From positions 195,590-259,589 of the forward strand of contig SZWC01000567.1 in assembly GCA_023375785.1 (NCBI GenBank): DNA of 64,000 nt, read 5' to 3'. The notes below the pieces were generated by a model. It saw only the letters and a program-made list of their open reading frames with translations, made no database searches and was not told where the DNA came from. Below are positions 48,913 to 62,274 of this stretch, piece by piece (position 1 is the first letter of the stretch; each line of letters starts with the position of its first letter). This DNA is from Penium margaritaceum (lineage: Eukaryota > Streptophyta > Zygnematophyceae > Desmidiales > Peniaceae). The translations under genes and the position numbers were made by a program.

Positions 48913-51900
48913 TGGAACAAGCCAGAGTACTGTGGAGCAAGACAGAGAACGGTTGAGCAAGCCAGAGAACAGTGGAGCAAGCCTGAGTATGGAGGAGCAA
49001 GCCAGAAACGTTGGAGCAAGCCAGAGAACAATTGAGCAAGCCAGAGAAAGGACGAGAAAGCCTGAGAAAGGTGGAGCAAGCCAGAGAAAGTTACAGCATT
49101 CCAGAGAACAGAAGAACAAGCTGGAGAAAGATGGAGCAATCAAGAGGAAGATGGAGTAAGCCAGAAAACAGTGGAGCAAGCCAGAGAACATTGGAGCAAG
49201 CCAGAGAAAGTTACAGCATTCCAGAGAACAGAAGAACAAGCTGGAGAAAGATGGAGCAATCAAGAGGAAGATGGAGTAAGCCAGAAAACAGTGGAGCAAG
49301 CCAGAGAACATTGGAGCAAGCCAGAGAACCGTGGAGCAAGACAGAATAAAGTGGAGCAAGATTGAGAACGGTGGAGCAAGCCAAAGAACGGTGGATGAAG
49401 CTAGATAACAGTGGAGCAAGCCAGAGAACGGTGGAGCAAGCCGAAGAATGGTAGAGCAAGCCAGAGAACGGTGGAGCAAGCCAAAGAACGGTGGATGAAG
49501 CTAGATAACAGTGGAGCAAGCCAGAGAACGGTGGAGCAAGCCGAAGAATGGTAGAGCAAGCCAGAGAACAGTGGAGCAAGCCAAAGAACAGTGGAGAAAC
49601 ACAGGGAACGGTAGAGGAAGCCAGAGAATGGTGGAGCCAGCCATAGTACGGTGGAGCAAGCAAGAGAACGGTGCAGCAAGGCAGAGAACGGTGGAGCAAG
49701 CTTGAGAAAGGTAGAGCAAGCAAGAGAAAGAGGAAGAAAGCCAAAGAAAGCTGGAGCAAGCCTGAGAAAGGTGGAGCAAGCAAAACAAAGGGTGAGCACA
49801 TCAGAGACTTGTGGAGCAAGCAGGAGAACAAAGGATCAAGCCATAGAACAGTGGAGCAGGCCAGAAAAAAGTGGAGCAAGCCATGGAGAAAGAGGAACGT
49901 AGAGCAAACCATAGAATGGTCAAAAAAGCCAAAGAAAGAAGGAGCAAAGCAGAAAAAGGTTGAGCAAGCCAGAGAAAGGTGGAGCAAAACAGAGAACAAA
50001 GGAGCAACCAAGAGAACAGTGGATCAGACCAGAGAAAGGTGAAGCAAGCTAGAGAATGGTGGAGCAAGCCTCTGCACACTAGAGCAAACCAGAGAACGGT
50101 GGAGCAAGCCAAATAAAGGAAGAGAAATCCAGAGAAGGCTGCTGCAAGCTAGAGTACGGTGGAGCTAACTAGAGAGCAATGGAGCAAGACAGATAACGGT
50201 GGAGTAAGTCAGAGAATGGTGGAGCAAACCAGAGAACGGTGGAGCAAGCCAGAGAACGGTGGAGCAATCCAGAAAAGGGTGGAGCAAGCCAGAGAACGGT
50301 GGAGCAAGCCAGAGAATGGTGGAGCAAGCCAGAGAACGGTGAAGCAAGCCGGAGAAAGGAGGAGCAACCCAGATAACGGTGCTGCAAGTTAAAGAACAGT
50401 GGAGCAAGCCACAGAACGGTGGAGCAAGCCCGATAATGGTGGAGCAAGCCAGAGAACGGTGCACTAGGCTACAGAACAGTGAAGCAAGCCAGAGAACGGT
50501 GGAGCAAGCCAGGGAATGGAGGACCAGGACATAAAATGGTGGAGGAAGCCAGAGAACGTTGGAGAAAGCCAGAGATAGGAGGATGAAGCCTGAGAAAGCT
50601 AGAGCAAGCCACAGAAAGGTGGAGCAAGCCAGAGAACAGTGGAGCAGGCCAAAGAAAGGTGGAGGAAACCAGAGAAAGGTGGAGCAAGCCATATAAAAGT
50701 GGAGCAAGCTAGAGAACGGTGGAGCAAGCCAGAGAACAATGGAGCTAGCCAAAGAGTTGTGAAGCAAGACAGAGAACGGTGGAAAAATCCAGAGAATGGT
50801 GGAGCAAGCTAGAGAACGGTGGAGCAAGCCAGAGAACAATGGAGCTAGCCAAAGAGTTGTGAAGCAAGACAGAGAACGGTGGAAAAATCCAGAGAATGGT
50901 GGAGTTAGTCAAAGAAAGGTGGAGCAAGCCAGAGAATGGTGGTACAAGTGTAAGAAATGTGGAGCAAGCCAAAGAAAGGTGAAGCAATCCAGAGAAATAT
51001 AAAGCAAGCAAGAAATGGGTGGAGCAAGCCAGAGAAAGATGGAGCAAGTCAGCGGACGGTGGAGCTATCCAGAGAACAATGGAGCAAGCCAGAAAACCGT
51101 AGAGCAAGCCAGGACCGGTAGAGCAAGCCACAAAAGAGTGCAGCGAGCAAGAGAATGGTGGAGCAAGCCACAGAAAGGTAGAGCAAGCCAAGGAAAGGTG
51201 GAGCAGGTCAGAGAAAGATGAAGCATGCCAGAAAAAAGATGGAGCAGGCTATAGAAAGATTGAGCAAGCCAGAGAAAGTGAGGTCAAGCCAGAGAACGGT
51301 GGAGCAAGCCAGAGAACGGTGGAGCAAGCCAAAGAAGGGTGGATATAGCTAGAGAATGACTGAGCAAGTCAGATTATGTTGCAGCAAGCCTCAGACAGGA
51401 GGAGCAAGCCAGAGAAAGGTGGAGCAAGCCGGAGAATGGTGGAGCAAGCTAGAGAACGGTCAAGCAATCCCAAGAACGGTGGAGAAAGCCTGATAAAGGT
51501 GGTGCGAGCGCAAAAAGGGTGGAGCAAGCCAGACAGCAGCGGAGCAAGCCTGAGAATGGTGGAGCAAGCCATGGAATGGTGGAGCAAGCAAGGGAACGGT
51601 GGAACAAGCCAGAGTCCGGTGGATGAAGACAAAGAACGGTGGAGCAAGCAAGAGAATGGTGGAGGACGCCACTGAACGGTTGAACAAGCCATAGAATGGT
51701 GAAGCAAGCCAAAGATCGGTGGAGCAAGCCATACAACAGTGGCGCAAGCCAGAAAAAGCTGGAGCAAGGCAGAGAACTGAGGAGCAAGCCGGAGAAAGGT
51801 GGAGCAAGCTAGAGAATAGTGGAACAAGCCAAAGAATAGTGGAACAAGCCTGAGAACAGTGGAGCAAGCAAAGAAACGGCGGAGCAAGCCAGAGAACGAT

Positions 51901-53820
51901 GGAGCAACCAAAAGAACCTTTGAGCACTCCAGAAAACGGTAAAGCAAGCCAAAGATCGATGAATAAATCCAGGACAAGGTGCAGCAAGCCAGAGAACGGT
52001 GGTGCAAGCCAGAGAAAGGTGCAGCGAGTCAGAGAACCGTGGAGCTAGGTAGAGAACAGTAGAGCGAGCAAAAGAATGAAGGAGCAAGCCGGAGACTGGC
52101 GGAGGAAGCCATAGAATAGTCGAGCACATCAGAGAATTGTGCAGAAATCCAGAGAAAGTTGGAGCAAGGAAGAGAATGGTGGAGCAAGCCAAAGAATGGT
52201 GGAGCAAGCCAGAGAAAGAAGGAGCAGGCCAGAGAAAGGTGGAGGAGGCCAGAGAAAGGTAGAGCAGGCTAGAGATAGATGGAGCAAGCCAGAGAAAGGT
52301 AGAGCAACAAAGAGATTGGCCGTGGAGGCTAGAGAACGGTGGATCAAGCAAGAAAACGCTAAATCAAGCCAGAGAACAGTTGAGCAGGCCAGAGAACGGT
52401 AGAGCAAGCAAGAGAACATTGGAGAAGGCCACATAATGGTGGAGCAAGCCAGAGAACAGTGGAGCAAGCAAGAGAAAGGCGAAACAAGACAAGGAAAGGT
52501 GGAGCAAGCCATATTATTATTGAGCAAGCCAGAGAACGGTGGAGCAAGCCAGACAACGGTATAGCAAAAGAGAGAACAGTGGAGCAAGACAGAGAATGGT
52601 GGAGAAAGCCAGAGACTGTTGGAGAAAGCCTGAGAATGGTGGAGGATGCCAAAAACAAGTTGAGAAAGTCAGAGAACAGTTGAGCGAGCCAGAGAGCGGT
52701 AGAGCAAGCCACAGAGAAGTGGAGCAAGCCAGAGAACGGTGAAGCAAGCCAGCGATCGGTGGAGCAAGCCAGAGAACGGTGGAGCAAGCTAAACAATGGT
52801 TGAGCAAGGCAAAGAACAGTTGAGCAAGCCAGATATTGGTGGAGCAAGCCAGTAAATGGTGGAGCAAGACAGAGAACGGTGGAGCAAGCCAGAGAAGAGT
52901 GGAGCAAGCCAGAGAAAGGTGGAGCAAGCCAGAAAATGGTGGCGCATGTCAATGACCGGTAAACCAAGCCAGATAACAGTGGAGCAAGCCAGGGAATGAT
53001 GGAGTAAGCCAGATAACAATGGATCAGGCCAGATCATGGTAGAGCAAGCCACATAACGGTGGAGCAAGCACGAGTACGGTAGAGCAAGCGGGAGAATGGC
53101 AGAGCAAGCCAGAGAAAAGTGGAGGAAGCCAAAGAACAGTGGAGCACGTCAGAGAACACTGGAGCAAGCAAGAAAACGGTGGAGCAAGCTGGAAAACGGT
53201 GAAGCAAGCCAGAGAACAAAGGAGCAAGCCAGAGAACGGTGGAGCAAGCTAAACAATGGTTAAGCAAGGCAAAGAACAGTTGAGCAAGCCAGATATTGGT
53301 GGAGCAAGCCAGTAAATGGTGGAGCAAGACAGAGAACGGTGGAGCAAGCCAGAGAAGAGTGGAGCAAGCCAGAGTATGGAGGAGCAAGCCAGAAACGGTG
53401 GAGCAAGCAAGAGAATGGTTGAGCAAGCCAGAGAAAGGAGGAGCAAGCCTAAGAGAGGTGGAGCAAGCCGGAGAAAGGTACAGCAAGCCAGAGAACGGTG
53501 GAGCAAGCCGGAGAAAGGTGTAGCAATCAAGAGAGAGATGGAGCAAGCCAGAAAACAGTGGTGCAAGCAAGAGAACATTGGAGCAAGCCAGAGAATGTTG
53601 GAGCAAGAAAGAGGACACTGGAGCAAGATTGAAAACGGTGGAGCAAGCCAAAGAACGGTGGAGTAAGCTAGAGAACGGTGGAGGAAGCCAGAGAATGGTG
53701 GAGCAAGCCAAAGAATGGTCAAGCAAGCCAGAGAACAGTGGAGCAAGCCAAAGAACAGTGGAGAAACCCAGAGAACGGTGGAGCAAGCCAGAAAAAGGTG
53801 GGGCTAGCCAGAGAACGGTG

Positions 53821-54979
53821 GAGCAAGCTAGAGAATGGTGGAGCAAGCTTGAGAAAGGTAGAGCAAGCCAGAGAAAGGTGGGGCAGGGCAAAGAAAGATG
53901 GAGCTTGCCAGAGAAAGGTGGAGAATGCTGCAGAAAGATTGAGCAAACCAAAGAGAGTTAGAGCAGGCCTGAGAACGGTGGAGCAAGCCAGAAAATGGTG
54001 GCGCATGTCAATGACCGGTAAACCAAACCAGATAACAGTGGAGCAAGCTAGAGAATGGTGGAGCAAGCTTGAGAAAGGTAGAGCAAGCCAGAGAAAGGTG
54101 GGGCAGGGCAAAGAAAGATGGAGCTTGCCAGAGAAAGGTGGAGAATGCTGCAGAAAGATTGAGCAAACCAAAGAGAGTTAGAGCAGGCCTGAGAACGGTG
54201 GAGCAAGCCAGAAAATGGTGGCGCATGTCAATGACCGGTAAACCAAACCAGATAACAGTGGAGCAAGCTAGAGAATGGTGGAGCAAGCTTGAGAAAGGTA
54301 GAGCAAGCCAGAGAAAGGTGGGGCAGGGCAAAGAAAGATGGAGCTTGCCAGAGAAAGGTGGAGAATGCTGCAGAAAGATTGAGCAAACCAAAGAGAGTTA
54401 GAGCAGGCCTGAGAACGGTGGAGCAAGCCAGAAAATGGTGGCGCATGTCAATGACCGGTAAACCAAACCAGATAACAGTGGAGCAAGCTAGAGAATGGTG
54501 GAGCAAGCTTGAGAAAGGTAGAGCAAGCCAGAGAAAGGTGGGGCAGGGCAAAGAAAGATGGAGCTTGCCAGAGAAAGGTGGAGAATGCTGCAGAAAGATT
54601 GAGCAAACCAAAGAGAGTTAGAGCAGGCCTGAGAACGGTGGAGCAAGCCAGAAAATGGTGGCGCATGTCAATGACCGGTAAACCAAACCAGATAACAGTG
54701 GAGCAAGCTAGAGAATGGTGGAGCAAGCTTGAGAAAGGTAGAGCAAGCCAGAGAAAGGTGGGGCAGGGCAAAGAAAGATGGAGCTTGCCAGAGAAAGGTG
54801 GAGAATGCTGCAGAAAGATTGAGCAAACCAAAGAGAGTTAGAGCAGGCCTGAGAACGGTGGAGCAAGCCAGAAAATGGTGGCGCATGTCAATGACCGGTA
54901 AACCAAACCAGATAACAGTGGAGCAAGCTAGAGAATGGTGGAGCAAGCTTGAGAAAGGTAGAGCAAGCCAGAGAAAGGT
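53821..54979. repeat. Higher-order repeat: 220-bp unit (11 monomers), ~5.3 copies
   Basis: Copies start at 53821, 54041, 54261, 54481, 54701 and 54921; the last is partial. The units carry marker variants such as GGGGCAGGGC, GGAGCTTGCC, GAATGCTGCAG, GAGAGTTAGAG and GCGCATGTCAATGACCGG, and look identical. The last marker also occurs once earlier (52943 area), in a slightly different context, which may be the parent block. Confidence 0.96.
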
Positions 54980-57605
54980 GGAACAGGCCAGAGAACGGTG
55001 GAGTAAGTCAGAAAACTGTGGAGCAACATAGTGAACGGTGAACCAAGCCAGAAAACAGTGGAGCTAGCAAGAGAATGATAGAGCAAGCCAGAGAATGATG
55101 AAGCAAGGAAGAGAGCAGAGGAGCAAGTCAGAGAAAGGTGGAGCAAGCCAGAGAAAGGTGGAGCAAGCAAGAGAACAGTGGATCAGGCCAGAGGAAGGTG
55201 GAGCAAGCTAGAGAATGAGGGAGCAAGCCACTGCACACTAGAGCAAACCAGAGAACGGTAGAGCAAGGCAGAGAAAGGTGGTACAGCCAAAGAAAGCTGG
55301 AGCAAGCCAGAGAACGGTGTAGCAAGCCTGAGAACAGTGGAGCAAGCTACAAAAATGTGGAGCAAGCCAGAGAACCGTGAAGAAGGCAAGAGAAAGGTGG
55401 AGCAAGCCAGAGAACGGTGTAGCAAGCCTGAGAACAGTGGAGCAAGCTACAAAAATGTGGAGCAAGCCAGAGAACCGTGAAGAAGGCAAGAGAAAGGTGG
55501 AGCAAGTCAAAAAACGGTAGAGGAAGCCAGAGAATAATGGAGCAAGGAAGAGAAGGACGGAGCAGGCCAGAGAAGGCTGTTGCAAGCTAGAGTACAGTGG
55601 AGCAAACTAGAGAATGATGGAGCAAGCCAGATAACAGTGATGCAAGCCTGAGAATGGTGGAGCAAACAAGAGAAATGGAGCAAGCCAGATAACGGTGAAG
55701 CAAGCCTGAGAATGGTGGAGCAAACAAGAAAACGATGGAGCAAGCCAGAGAACGGTAGAGCAAGCCAGAAAAAGGTGGGGCTAGCCAGAGAACGGTGGAG
55801 CAAGCCAGAGAACGGTGGAGCAAGCCAGAGAATGGTGGAGCAAACAAGAAAACGATGGAGCAAGCCAGAGAACGGTAGAGCAAGCCAGAAAAAGGTGGGG
55901 CTAGCCAGAGAACGGTGGAGCAAGCCAGAGAACGGTGGAGCAAGCCAGAGAACGGTGAAGCAAGCCGGAGAAAGGAGGAGCAAACCAGATAACGGTGCTG
56001 CAAGTTGAAGAATAGTGGAGCAAGCCACAGAACGGTGGAGCAAGCCAGATAATGGTGGAGCAAGCGAGAAAACGGTGCACTAGGTTACAGAACGGTGAAG
56101 CAAGCCAGAGAACGGTGGAGCAAGCCAGAGAACAGTGGAGCAAGCCAGAGAACGGTGGAGCAAGCCAGAGAATGGTGGAGTTAGTCAAAGAAAGGTGCAG
56201 CAAGCCAGAGAATGGTGGTACAAGCGTAAGAAATGTGGAGCAAGCCAAAGAAAGGTGAAGCAAGACAGAGAAAGATAGAGCAAGCAAGAAATGGGTGGAG
56301 CAAGCCAGAGAAAGATGGAGCAAGTCAGAGGACGGTGGAGCTAACCAGAGAACAATGGAGCAAGCGAGAAAACCGTAGAGCAAGCCAGAGACCAGTAGAG
56401 CAAGCCACAAAAGAGTGCAGCAAGCAAGAGAACTGTGGAGCAATCCACAGAAAGGTAGAGCAAGGCAGAGATCCATAGGGAAAGCCACAGAAAGGTAGAG
56501 AAAGCCAGAAAATAGTGGAGCAACCAAAAGAACCTGTGAGCAAGCCACAGAACGGTGGAGCAAGCCAGAGATCGGTGGAGCAAGCCAGACAACAGTGGAG
56601 CAAGTCAGTGAAGGGTGGAGCAAGCTAGAAAAATGTGGAGCAAGCCATGTAATGGTGGTGCAAGCCAGAGAAAGTTGGAGAATTTCAGGTAGAGAACAGT
56701 GGAGCAAGCCAAAGAACAAAGGAGCAAGCCAGGGACTGGTGGAGCAAGCCAGAGAAAGTTGGAGAATTTCAGGTAGAGAACAGTGGAGCAAGCCAAAGAA
56801 CAAAGGAGCAAGCCAGGGACTGGTGGAGCAAGCCATATAACATTCAAACACGTCAGAGAATGGTGGAGAAAGCCAGAGAAACTTGGAGCATGGCAGAGAA
56901 TGGTGGAGCAAGCCAAAGAAAGGTGGAGCAAGCCAGAGAAAGGTGGAGCAGGCCAGAGAAAGGTAGAGCAGGCCAGAGATAGATGGAGCAAGCCAGAGAA
57001 AGGTAGAGCAAGACAGAGATTGGCCGCGCAACTCAGAGAACGGTGGATCAAGCAAGAAAACAATAAATCAAGCCACACAACAGTCGAGCAAGCCAGAGAA
57101 CGGTAGAGAAAGCAAGAGAACGTTGGAGAAGGCCAGAGAACGGCAGAGCAAGCCAGAGAAGAGTGGAGCAAGCCAGAGAACGGTAGATGAAGCCAGAGAA
57201 TGGCACAGCAAGCCAAAGAACGATGGAGCATGCCACAGACATGAGGAGCAAGACAAAACAAGGTGAAGCAAGCCTGACAACTGTGGAACAAGCTGGAGAG
57301 TAGTCAAGCAATCCAGAGCACGGTGGAGCAAGCCCGAGATAGGTGGTGCAAGCCAAAGAAAGGTGGAGCAAGCCAGAGAAAGGTGGAGCAAGCAAGAGAA
57401 CTATAGAGCAAGCCAGGAAACGGTAAAAGAAATGAGAGAAAGGTAGAGCAAGCGAGATATTGGTTGAGCAAGTGAGAGAATGGTGGAGGAAGCAAGAGAA
57501 TTGAAGAGCAAGCCAGAAAACAATGGAGCAAGCCACCGAAATGTAAAGCAAGCCAGAGAAAGATGGAGCAAGCCAAAGAAAGGTGGAGCAAGCAAGAGAA
57601 TGGTG

Positions 57606-58484
57606 CAGCAAGCCACAGAAAGGGGCAGCAAGTCAGAGAGCAGTGCTGTAAGGTAGAGAATAGTGGTGCAAGCTAGATAACAAAGGAGCAAGTCAGATAA
57701 CAGTGGAGCAAGCTAGAGAATGGTGGAGTGAGCCAGGAAAAGGTGGAGCAATCCAGAGCACATTTAAGCAAGCCAGAGAAAGATGGAGCAAGCAAGAGAA
57801 CGGTGGAGTAAGCGAGAGAATAGTGGATCAAGCCAGAGAACAGTGAAGCAAGCCAAAAAGAGAAGGAGAAAACTTGAGAACAGTACTGCAAGCTACAGAA
57901 TTGTGGAGCAAGCCAGAGAATGGTGGAGCAAGCCAGATAATGGATGAGCAAGCCAGAGAATGGCGGAGCAAGCTAGACAACAATGGAACAAGCCAGAGAA
58001 CGGTNCAGCAAGCCACAGAAAGGGGCAGCAAGTCAGAGAGCAGTGCTGTAAGGTAGAGAATAGTGGTGCAAGCTAGATAACAAAGGAGCAAGTCAGATAA
58101 CAGTGGAGCAAGCTAGAGAATGGTGGAGTGAGCCAGGAAAAGGTGGAGCAATCCAGAGCACATTTAAGCAAGCCAGAGAAAGATGGAGCAAGCAAGAGAA
58201 TGGTGGAGTAAGCGAGAGAATAGTGGATCAAGCCAGAGAACAGTGAAGCAAGCCAAAAAGAGAAGGAGAAAACTTGAGAACAGTACTGCAAGCTACAGAA
58301 TTGTGGAGCAAGCCAGAGAACAGTGAAGCAAGCCAAAAAGAGAAGGAGAAAACTTGAGAACAGTACTGCAAGCTACAGAATTGTGGAGCAAGCCAGAGAA
58401 TGGTGGAGCAAGCCAGATAATGGATGAGCAAGCCAGAGAATGGCGGAGCAAGCTAGACAACAATGGAACAAGCCAGAGAACGGT
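57606..58484. repeat. ~400-bp satellite block in two versions joined by an N at 58005
   Basis: 57606-58004 and 58006-58484 share the same start and end, including rare markers (GGGGCAGC, GTGCTGTAAGG, AAAAAGAGAAGGAG). The second version has one extra 80-bp internal duplication. Confidence 0.88.
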
Positions 58485-59330
58485 CGAGCAAGCTAGAGAA
58501 TGGAGGAGCAAGCTAGAGAACGGTGCGGCAAGCCAGAGAACGGTGGAGAAAGCCAGAGAAAGGAGGAGCAAGCCAAAGGAAGATGGAGCAAGCCAGAGAA
58601 AAGTGCAGCAGGCCAGAAAAAGGTAGAGAAAACCAGAAAATGGTGGAGCAAGCCATCAAACAATGAAGGAAGCCAAAGAAAGGTGAAGCAACCCAGAGAA
58701 CTGTGGAGCAAGCAAGAGAAAGGTGGAGCAAGCCAAAGAAAGGTTGCGCAAGCCAAAGAAAGGCGTAGGAAGCCAGACAAAGGTGGAGCAAGCAACAGAA
58801 AAGTGGAACAAGTCAGAGAACGGTGGAGCAAGCCTCATAAGAGTGGAGCAAGCCAGAGAACGGTGGAAAAAGACAGAGAAAGGTGGAGCAAGACAGAGAA
58901 CGATGGAGCAAACCAGAGAACGGTGGAGTAAGCTTGAGAACAGTGGATCAAGCTAGAGAAAGGAGCAAAACAGAGAATAGTGGAGCAAGTCAGAGAACAG
59001 TGTAGCAAGCAAGAGAAAGGAGGAGCAACCCTGATAAGCGTGGAGCAAGCCAGAGAAAGGTGGAGCAAGCCAGAGAACAGTGGAGCAAGCAAGAGAAAGG
59101 TGGAGCAAGCCAGAGAAAGGTGGAGCAAGACAGAGAACGCTGGAGCAAACCAGAGAACGGTGGAGTAAGCTTGAGAACAGAGGATCAAGCTAGAGAAAGG
59201 AGCAAAACAGAGAATAGTGGAGCAAGTCAGAGAACAGTGTAGCAAGCAAGAGAAAGGAGGAGCAACCCTGATAAGCGTGGAGCAAGCCAGAGAAAGGTGG
59301 AGCAAGCCAGAGAACAGTGGAGCAAGCCAG

Positions 59331-59560
59331 AGAACAGTGGAACAAGCGAGAGAGCGGTGGAGCAAGTGAGAGAATGGTGGAGCAATTGATGAAACAGTGG
59401 AGCAAGGTTGAGAACGGAAGAGCAAGCTAGAGAACGGTGGAGCAAGCCAGAGAACAGTGGAACAAGCGAGAGAGCGGTGGAGCAAGTGAGAGAATGGTGG
59501 AGCAATTGATGAAACAGTGGAGCAAGGTTGAGAACGGAAGAGCAAGCTAGAGAACGGTGG
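59331..59560. repeat. 120-bp tandem pair, relative of the right-edge repeat
   Basis: A 120-bp block with GAACAAGCGAGAGAGCGG, GCAAGTGAGAGAATGG, GCAATTGATGAAACAG and GCAAGGTTGAG occurs twice in a row. Its first two marker monomers are the same as those of the hexamer at 63471-64000, so the two are related. Confidence 0.75.
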
Positions 59561-60179
59561 AGTAAGCAAGAGAACGGTGGAGTAAGCCAGATAAAGGCGG
59601 AGGAAGCCAGAGACAGGTAAAACAAGCCATAGAAAGACGCAGCAAGCCAGAAAGCTGTGCAGCAAGTAAAAAACAGCAGAGCAAGCTAGAGAACAGTGGG
59701 GCAAGCCAGATAATGATGGAGCAAGGCAGATAACGGTGGAGCAAGCCTGAGTAGCTTGGAGCAAGCCAGAGAACGGTGGAGGAAGCCCGAGAACAGTGGA
59801 GCAAGCTAGAAAACTATGGAGTAAACCACAGAAGAGTGGAACAAGCCAGAGAACGGTGGCGCAGGCCAGAGAACAGTGGAGGAAGCCAAAGAACGGTGGA
59901 GCAAGCCATAAGACAGTAGAGCTAACCAGAGAACGGTGGAGCAAGCCAGAGAATAGTGGAGCAAGCCAGAGAACGGTGGCGAACTCCAGAGAATGATGGA
60001 GCAAGCCAAAGAACGGTTGAGCACGCCAAAGAACGGTGGAGCAAGCCAGAGAATAGTGGAGCAAGCCAGAGAACGGTGGCGAACTCCAGAGAATGATGGA
60101 GCAAGCCAAAGAACGGTTGAGCACGCCAAAGAACGGTGGAGTAAGCAAGAGATTGGTGGAGCAATCCCCAGAACACTGC

Positions 60180-60480
60180 AGCCAGTCAGAGAACTATGGA
60201 GCAAGCAAGAGAAGTTGAAGAAATCCAGAGAAAGATTGAGCAAGCCAGAGAATGGTGGAGCAAGCCAGAGAACTATGGAGCAAGCCAAAGATTAGTTGTG
60301 CAAGTGAGAGAAGGGTTGAGCAAGCCAAANAGCCAGTCAGAGAACTATGGAGCAAGCAAGAGAAGTTGAAGAAATCCAGAGAATGATTGAGCAAGCCAGA
60401 GAATGGTGGAGCAAGCCAGAGAACTATGGAGCAAGCCAAAGATTAGTTGTGCAAGTGAGAGAAGGGTTGAGCAAGCCAAA
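60180..60480. repeat. 150-bp direct copies joined by an N at 60330
   Basis: 60180-60329 and 60331-60480 match, with one difference noticed (GAAAGATTG against GAATGATTG). Confidence 0.88.
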
Positions 60481-62274
60481 GAACGGTGGGGCATGCAAAG
60501 ATTGGTGAAGCAAGCCAGAAAACGGTGGAGCAATCCACAAATTGGTATAGAAAGCTAGAGAACGGTGGAGCAAGGCAGATAATGGCGGAGCAAGCCAGAG
60601 AACAGTGGAGCAAGCCAGAAAACGGTGGAGCAATCCACAAATTGGTATAGAAAGCTAGAGAACGGTGGAGCAAGGCAGATAATGGCGGAGCAAGCCAGAG
60701 AACAGTGGAGCAAGCAAGAGAAATATGACGCAAGCCAAAGGAAGGCAAAGCAACCTAGAGAAAGCTGGAGCACTGCATGGAAAGGTGGAGCAAGCAAGAG
60801 AACGGTGGAGAATGCGAGAGAACGGTGGTACAAGCCAGAAAACGGCTGAGCAAGCCTGGGAATGGTGGAGCAAGGCGGAGAATGGTTGAGAAATCAAGGG
60901 AACGGTGTTGAAAGGCTGAGAACAGTAGAAAATGCCTGAGAACAGTGGAGCAAGCAAGAGAACGGTGGAGAAAGCCAGAGAACGGTCTTCAAAGCCAGAG
61001 AAAGGTAGAACAAGACAGAGAGAGATGGAGCAAACCAGAGAACGGTGGAGTAAGTCAAAGAACGGTGGAGCAAGCCAAGGAACTCTGGAGCAAGCTAGAG
61101 AATGGTGAAGCAAACCAAAGAACGGTGAAGGAAGCTAGAGAACGGTGGAGCAAGCTAGAGAACGGTGGAGTAATCCAGCAAAATGTGAGGCAAGCCTGAG
61201 AATCGTGGAGCAAGTCAGAGAATGGTGGAGCAAGCCAGAGAACGGTGGAGCATGCAAGAGAACGGTGGAGCAGGCCAAAAAACAGTGGAGCAAGCCAGAG
61301 AACAGTGGAGCAAGTTAGAGAACGGTGAAGCAAGCAATAGAAAGGTGAAGCAAGCCAGAGAAAGGTGGAGGAAGCCACGAGCAGTGGAGCAAGCCAGAGA
61401 AAGGTGGAGCAAGCCAGAAAACGTTGGAGCAAGCCAGAGAACAGTGGAGCAAGCTAGAGAACGGTGGAGCAAGCTAGAGAACGGTGGAGTAATCCAGCAA
61501 AATGTGAGGCAAGCCTGAGAATCGTGGAGCAAGTCAGAGAATGGTGGAGCAAGCCAGAGAACGGTGGAGCATGCAAGAGAACGGTGGAGCAGGCCAAAAA
61601 ACAGTAGAGCAAGCCAGAGATCAGTGGAGCAAGTTAGAGAACGGTGAAGCAAGCAATAGAAAGGTGAAGCAAGCCAGAGAAAGGTGGAGGAAGCCACGAG
61701 CAGTGGAGCAAGCCAGAGAAAGGTGGAGCAGGCCAGAAAACGGTGGAGAAAGAAAGAGAACGTTGGTGCAAGCCACTAAATGGTTGAGCAAGCTGGAGAG
61801 CGGTGGACCAAGCCAGAGAACGGTAGAGCAATCCAGAGAACAGTGGAGCAAGCCTGAGAACAATGGAGCAAGTCAGAGAACGTTGGAGCAAGCTAGAGAA
61901 CGATGGAGCAAGCCAGAGAATAGTTGAGTAAGCAAGAGAAAGGTGGAGCAAGCTAGACAACAGTGGAGGAAGCTACAGAAAGGTGGAACAGGCCAGTGAA
62001 AGATGGAGCAAACCACATAAGGGTAGAGCAAGCCAGAGAACGGTGGAGCAAGCCATTGTACAGTGGAGTAATCCAGAGAATGATAGGCAGCTAGAGAATG
62101 GTGGAGCAAGCTAGAAGAACAATGGAGCAAACCAGAGAATTGTTGAGCAAGCTTGAGAACTGTGGATCAAGTTTGAGAAGGGTGGAGCAAGCCAAAAAAT
62201 GGTGGAGCAGGCTTCTGAACGGTAGAACAGGTTAGAGAATGCGGGAGCAAGCCAGAAAACGGTGGAGCAGGTCA

